DNA of 37,397 nucleotides from assembly GCA_024398715.1 (NCBI GenBank), contig JAKSIP010000018.1, positions 1 to 37,397 on the forward strand, read 5' to 3'. Both the position numbers and the translations under genes were made by a program. This stretch comes from Bacteroidaceae bacterium. Lineage in GTDB: Bacteria; Bacteroidota; Bacteroidia; Bacteroidales; Bacteroidaceae. Every line of letters begins with the position of its first letter. Positions within the stretch are counted from its first letter, which is position 1. Shown here piece after piece: positions 34,270 through 37,397 of this stretch. The notes below the pieces were generated by a model. The model was given only the letters and a program-made list of their open reading frames with translations, was not told the origin of the DNA and searched no databases.

Positions 34270-34691
34270 TTATGGCAACTATTGACGATATCCAACAGGA
34301 GATTATTGAAGAATTCAGCGTTTTTGACGACTGGATGGACCGCTATCAGCTTATTATAGACATGTCTGCAGATTTACCTCTGATAGATGCTGGACATAAG
34401 ACAGATAAATATATCATTGACGGATGTCAGAGCCGTGTGTGGCTCTATGCCGAGTGCCGTGACGGCCGTATGTGGCTTACAGCGGACAGCGATGCCATCA
34501 TAACCAAGGGGCTTGTGTGGTTGCTGGTGCGTATCTGGAACGGTCAGACTCCGGCCGATATCCTGGCATCGGATCCCTATTTCATTCAGGAAATTGGACT
34601 TTCACAGCATCTTTCCCCTACACGCAGCAACGGCTTGCTTGCCATGATCAGACAGATCAGACTCTACGCTGCCGCCTTCTCCCGCCTGTAA
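34266..34691 (+). CDS. sufE: SufE-type cysteine desulfurase sulfur acceptor
   Basis: 141 aa from the ATG at 34266 (an in-frame ATG at 34272 is also possible). SufE takes persulfide sulfur from SufS and passes it to the Fe-S scaffold. The family blocks are present: DDWMDRYQLIIDM, then DGCQSRVWLYAE with the acceptor Cys54, GLVWLLVRIWNGQTPADIL and LSPTRSNGLLAMI. It overlaps the glutaminyl cyclase gene by 4 bases (ATGA) and closes the five-gene operon. No sufBCDS genes are in this window. A weak 5-bp hairpin (34693-34708) follows the stop. Confidence 0.93.
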   Translation: MIMATIDDIQQEIIEEFSVFDDWMDRYQLIIDMSADLPLIDAGHKTDKYIIDGCQSRVWLYAECRDGRMWLTADSDAIITKGLVWLLVRIWNGQTPADILASDPYFIQEIGLSQHLSPTRSNGLLAMIRQIRLYAAAFSRL

Positions 34692-34720
34692 GTGACGGTT
34701 GCACGTCAAAATCATTCTTG

Positions 34721-35693
34721 TTAAAGGAAACAAGCCAAATATTTGTTGCCGGAAGCGGTGAGCATCTGAGCAATAACGTTCTCATATAGATATCCGAGAT
34801 TTGTCGATAGCTTGTCATTAAGCAGTTTTTCGTAAATGACATTCTCCGTGAAGGCCTTGTCCTTGAAGGCAAGCGTCACGAAAAGGCCGGTATCTCCGAC
34901 AAACATCTTGTACTGCATCAGTTCTTCTGTACTGCCAAGTCCGACATTAGGATCGTCGCTGTGATGTGAGATGTTGACGGTCTTTGTCTTTTCCATCTCT
35001 GATATGAGCTCGATGAAGTCTTCTGCATGTGATTTGGATTTCAAAGTTGTTGGACTCCAGATAAGCATCAACGGCCTGAGGCATTCCGCCCACCAGCATA
35101 TATAACCGGAAGTCCCGCATCAGTTTGCGGTGAGCTTCTTTCAAAGGCTGAGGATGCTCCCAGACAGAACGAAGGATCGGGATAGTGGCTGTATCTCCCA
35201 AAGCCCAACGGAATTCTTCATAGTCCATTGGATACATGCTAATCCGCTCCTCCTCACTAGGAATCAGGATATTCTGCGTGTTCTTGCGGATGGAGATCAA
35301 GGAACCAGTTTCTATATAATCGTAGCGGTGGTCCTCCACAAATGACTTGATGGCTTGCCTGGCCAGAGGCTGGAATTGCACCTCATCGAATACAATGAGG
35401 GATTTGCGTTCCACTAGCTGCACTCCATAAATGAGCTGAAGCCGGAGGAAAATATAGTTGAGATCTGAAACATCGTTGAACAAGTCCTTCACCTCCTGAG
35501 AGCATTTGGTGAAATCAATGAAGATATACGATGTGTATTCATTCCGAGCAAAGGCATCAACGATGGTGGACTTGCCGATTCGGCGAGCGCCCTCAATGAG
35601 TAGGGCACTCTTACCGTTACTCCTCAAAATTTTTTCTGGGTTTTTTCGCAATTTCCTCAAAATCTTTTTAGCCACTTTTCGCAATTTCCTCAA
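34721..35693 (-). pseudogene. Decayed AAA (AAA_14/DUF4143) ATPase gene
   Basis: Two minus-strand frames hold parts of one protein. The first (35693 down to about 35040) carries the AAA_14 ATPase: Walker A EGARRIGKST, then a SLIVFDEVQFQ Walker B and ETGSLISI sensor-like block, VGGMPQAVDAYLESNNFE. The second (about 35045 to 34721) continues with HAEDFIELISEMEKTKTVN, KMFVGDTGLFVTLAF and LSTNLGYLYENVIAQML, the DUF4143 part. Between them, about 60 residues expected in intact homologues are missing and the frame shifts; the C-terminal nuclease-like part after TASGNKYL is also lost. The N-terminus has no ATG, only TTG at 35693. Such ATPases are common, mobile and of unclear role. Confidence 0.8.
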
Positions 35694-35696
35694 AAT
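35643..35696. repeat. Two exact 21-bp direct repeats, 33-bp period
   Basis: Copies at 35643-35663 and 35676-35696 are identical, with a partial third block at about 35622-35635. On the minus strand each copy encodes ILRKLRK in the pseudogene's first ~20 codons, giving an 11-residue repeat. They look like a local tandem expansion. Confidence 0.75.
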
Positions 35697-35765
35697 GTTG
35701 GCCAGCCATTTATTCGGTTTATGCCTAATGAAATCGGAAAAACAACAATATAAGTTGGGAGAAAA

Positions 35766-35796
35766 TTTGCTGCGATGAAATAATTTGCTATTTTTG
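35766..35796 (+). promoter_or_regulatory. Promoter of the fic gene
   Basis: -33 TTTG (35766-35769), a 19-bp spacer, and -7 TATTTTTG (35789-35796), both exact. The leader to the ATG at 35818 is about 15 bases. Confidence 0.65.
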
Positions 35797-35817
35797 TCCC
35801 CACTAATAAATTGTGTT

Positions 35818-36822
35818 ATGCAAATAGAAAAGGAACTTGAATCACTGCTGCTTCAATATAAGGCATTGGGAATCGACAGTCAGATAGACTACGAAAAATT
35901 CTATCTGTATTCCATCATCACCCATTCCACTGCCATAGAGGGTTCAACAATAACAGAAATAGAGAACCAGTTGTTGTTCGACCAGGGAATAAGCGCTGGA
36001 GGCAGGACTTTGACGGAACAGTATATGAATCTTGATTTGAAGGCTGCGTATGACAAATGCCTGTTTTACGCCGGGAAACATTCGCCTATTACCATTGAAC
36101 TCCTTAAAGAATTGTCATCCATTACGATGAAAAATACAGGGAAGGTTTACAATACCGCTCTCGGGGAATTTTCATCGGCAAATGGAGACATCAGGCTCCT
36201 GAATGTTACTGCTGGCACGGGAGGTAAATCCTATATGAGTTTCAACAAAGTTCCATCGAGGTTGAAAGAATTCTGTGAAGAATTGAATCTCAAACGCAAG
36301 GACGTTGGGAGAAAAACTCTCATTGACCAGTACCTTCTAAGTTTTGACGCCCATTACGATCTTGTCACCATTCACCCCTGGGCTGACGGAAATGGCAGAA
36401 TGGCCCGATTACTGATGAATATGATTCAGTTTGAATTCGGTCTGATTCCCGCCAAGATTCTCAAGGAGGATAAGGAACACTATATCAAAGCTTTGGTGGA
36501 AACAAGAGAAGCCGATGACAAGACAATCTTCCGGGATTATATGCATAATGTGATGATAAAGAATCTCAAGGCGGATATTATGGCATACGTTCAATCCACA
36601 GGAGAATCTGTAATTACCATCAATAGCAGAGAGAAAAGTAGGGAGAAAATAATAAGATTGTTGGGAGAAAACGGCAACATGACAACTGCTACTCTTGCCC
36701 AGGCTGTCGGTATCAGTACGAAAGCAATCGAAAAACACCTTTCAAAACTGAAATCCGAGGGAATCATTTCAAGAGTAGGTCCCGACAAAGGCGGCCATTG
36801 GGAGGTTAACATGAACAAGTAG
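35818..36822 (+). CDS. Fic family protein, class II, with C-terminal winged helix
   Basis: 334 aa from the ATG at 35818. The frame opens at 35785 but the upstream part lies over the promoter. The N-terminal inhibitory helix motif (S/T)xxxE(G/N) is STAIEG at 37-42, marking class II self-inhibited Fic. The catalytic motif HPWADGNGRMAR (from His186) has Trp where most family members have Phe, but all residues that bind ATP phosphates and Mg are intact. A C-terminal winged helix-turn-helix (about 270-330, ATLAQAVGISTKAIEKHLSK) suggests DNA binding. Fic proteins of this layout transfer AMP to target proteins; Shewanella SoFic is an example. The target is unknown and no separate antitoxin gene is nearby. 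Confidence 0.88.
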   Translation: MQIEKELESLLLQYKALGIDSQIDYEKFYLYSIITHSTAIEGSTITEIENQLLFDQGISAGGRTLTEQYMNLDLKAAYDKCLFYAGKHSPITIELLKELSSITMKNTGKVYNTALGEFSSANGDIRLLNVTAGTGGKSYMSFNKVPSRLKEFCEELNLKRKDVGRKTLIDQYLLSFDAHYDLVTIHPWADGNGRMARLLMNMIQFEFGLIPAKILKEDKEHYIKALVETREADDKTIFRDYMHNVMIKNLKADIMAYVQSTGESVITINSREKSREKIIRLLGENGNMTTATLAQAVGISTKAIEKHLSKLKSEGIISRVGPDKGGHWEVNMNK

Positions 36823-37098
36823 TGAATATCTTGCTACTCATTGAATCCTTCCTAAGACATATTTGTTTTCAGCAGACAAAAAAATATGTTTTATGGTCCA
36901 AATTTGATTTTTGGGCAATAATCGGTGTTGCAAATTGCAACGCTAGGGTAATTCGCTTATTGATAGGCAATTAGAATTTCGTTGGTTTCTTGTGAAATGT
37001 TGCCTATGAATGGATGGCTCAAGAAATACAAGACGATTGAAAAAGTCCGGTCGAAAGCAGATTCGCTTTCGACCGGACTATAAATGTGGTGTAGCGCG
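36823..37098. other. Intergenic region with short palindromes
   Basis: No gene is seen. It holds a 15-bp palindrome GTTGCAAATTGCAAC (36927-36941), an 8-bp inverted repeat ATAGGCAA (36963-36970) with TTGCCTAT (37000-37007), and the terminator hairpin of the nuclease gene. The bases between fic and the palindromes are AT-rich. Confidence 0.6.
37044..37079 (-). terminator. Strong intrinsic terminator of the Rpn-like gene
   Basis: AGTCCGGTCGAAAGC (37044-37058) and its exact complement at 37065-37079 form a 15-bp perfect stem with a 6-base loop. On the minus strand the stem is followed by TTTTT (37044-37040), 20 bases downstream of the minus-strand stop at 37099. Confidence 0.85.
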
Positions 37099-37397
37099 TT
37101 AAAGTGCGTTTATTTCTTCTACCGAGAGACCTGAGCACTGACTTATCAGTTCAATGTCTGTTCCTGCAAACTTTAATTTTCTAGCCATTTCAAGTTTTCC
37201 TTGTTCCCGACCTTGTTCCCGACCTTGTTCCAGTCCTTGCTCTAGTCCTTCTGCACGACCTTGGGCACGGCCTTCTGCACGGCCTTGTTCAAGTCCATCT
37301 GAGTGGCCTTGTTCAAAGCCTTGGGCGCGACCTGCGGCCAAGCCTTGTTCGGTAGCTTTACGTAATGCACATTTCATCTGTGCACGTTTATCCATTT
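37099..37397 (-). CDS. Rpn/PD-(D/E)XK transposase-nuclease family protein, C-terminal part (runs off the window edge)
   Basis: Only the last ~98 residues are inside the window. An ATG is present at 37395, but it probably is an internal Met, because the family's catalytic PD-(D/E)XK domain lies upstream (to the right of the window). Visible are a charged helix with the tandem motif EQGRAEG/RAQG/LEQG and a C-terminal segment FAGTDIELISQCSGLSVEEINAL, both characteristic of the Rpn/PF12784 recombination-promoting nuclease and transposase-like family. A strong terminator follows. The nuclease core cannot be checked here. Confidence 0.7.
   Translation of the reverse strand, partial: MDKRAQMKCALRKATEQGLAAGRAQGFEQGHSDGLEQGRAEGRAQGRAEGLEQGLEQGREQGREQGKLEMARKLKFAGTDIELISQCSGLSVEEINAL
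37195..37350 (-). repeat. 12-bp tandem coding repeats (EQG-type)
   Basis: About a dozen imperfect 12-base units (plus-strand form CCTTGTTCCCGA or CCTTCTGCACGA) encode four-residue repeats EQGR, AEGR, AQGR and EQGL. Adjacent exact copies occur near 37200-37225. Confidence 0.75.

Noticed and set aside
35693..36822. Fic with a separate antitoxin (toxin-antitoxin pair)
   Set aside because: The only adjacent frame is the dead ATPase on the opposite strand, and the Fic protein carries its own inhibitory helix.
37195..37350. CRISPR-like array
   Set aside because: Units are 12 bases without spacers and are in frame in a coding sequence.
34692..37397. Insertion sequence or integrated element with ends
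   Set aside because: No transposase with a complete DDE or HUH domain, no paired terminal repeats with target duplication, and no tRNA attachment site were seen.

Overview
The window looks like a chromosomal segment of a gut-type Bacteroidales (Bacteroidaceae/Prevotellaceae-like). The signs are fasciclin-domain lipoproteins, a carboxypeptidase-regulatory/outer-membrane beta-barrel protein, an M28-type glutaminyl cyclase lipoprotein, split IorA/IorB, and promoters of the Bacteroidetes type (-33 TTTG, 19-21 bp, -7 TAnnTTTG) upstream of many genes. Most of it is conserved housekeeping DNA. The last ~2.7 kb (after sufE) is an accessory patch.

Layout. 1-289: duplicated terminator cassette. 290-8128: two paralogous FAS1 lipoproteins pointing away from each other, with metF and a short metH (no reactivation domain) between them. 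8200-10427: dusB plus a U32/TrhP-like RNA hydroxylation gene, probably one operon. 10431-13928 (minus): iorA-iorB-aminotransferase, an aromatic amino acid to aryl-acetyl-CoA module. 14071-16329: bifunctional RelA/SpoT. 16301-17656 (minus): M23 peptidase and a small MerR regulator. 17737-20349: alaS, whose promoter is interleaved with that of the M23 gene. 20333-21790 (minus): RecD-like helicase. 21911-23236: unknown membrane-anchored protein and rsmD. 23196-24626 (minus): cardiolipin synthase. 24691-27819 (minus): large outer-membrane beta-barrel protein with a Gly-rich tail. 27950-34691: tightly packed five-gene operon of unknown lipoprotein, TerB-like/ABC/ABC2 fusion, cysS, glutaminyl cyclase and sufE. 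34721-35693 (minus): decayed AAA ATPase/DUF4143 pseudogene. 35818-36822: class II Fic protein with winged helix. 37099 to right edge (minus): 3' end of a likely Rpn/PD-(D/E)XK transposase-nuclease gene with EQG-type repeats.

Functional links. MetF supplies 5-methyl-THF to MetH. DusB and the U32 protein both modify RNA. The aminotransferase can make the arylpyruvates used by IorAB. The glutaminyl cyclase would act on exported proteins with N-terminal Gln, and the beta-barrel protein in this window has a signal peptide ending just before Gln (FA|Q). Gene packing is tight: three convergent pairs overlap at their 3' ends and several operon genes overlap by ATGA.

No CRISPR array, tRNA, rRNA or intact insertion sequence was found. 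The least explained system is the lipoprotein/TerB-ABC-ABC2 pair at 27950-31738. The Fic/ATPase-pseudogene/Rpn patch looks like an accessory insertion zone. All family assignments come from reading motifs; no database search was possible.
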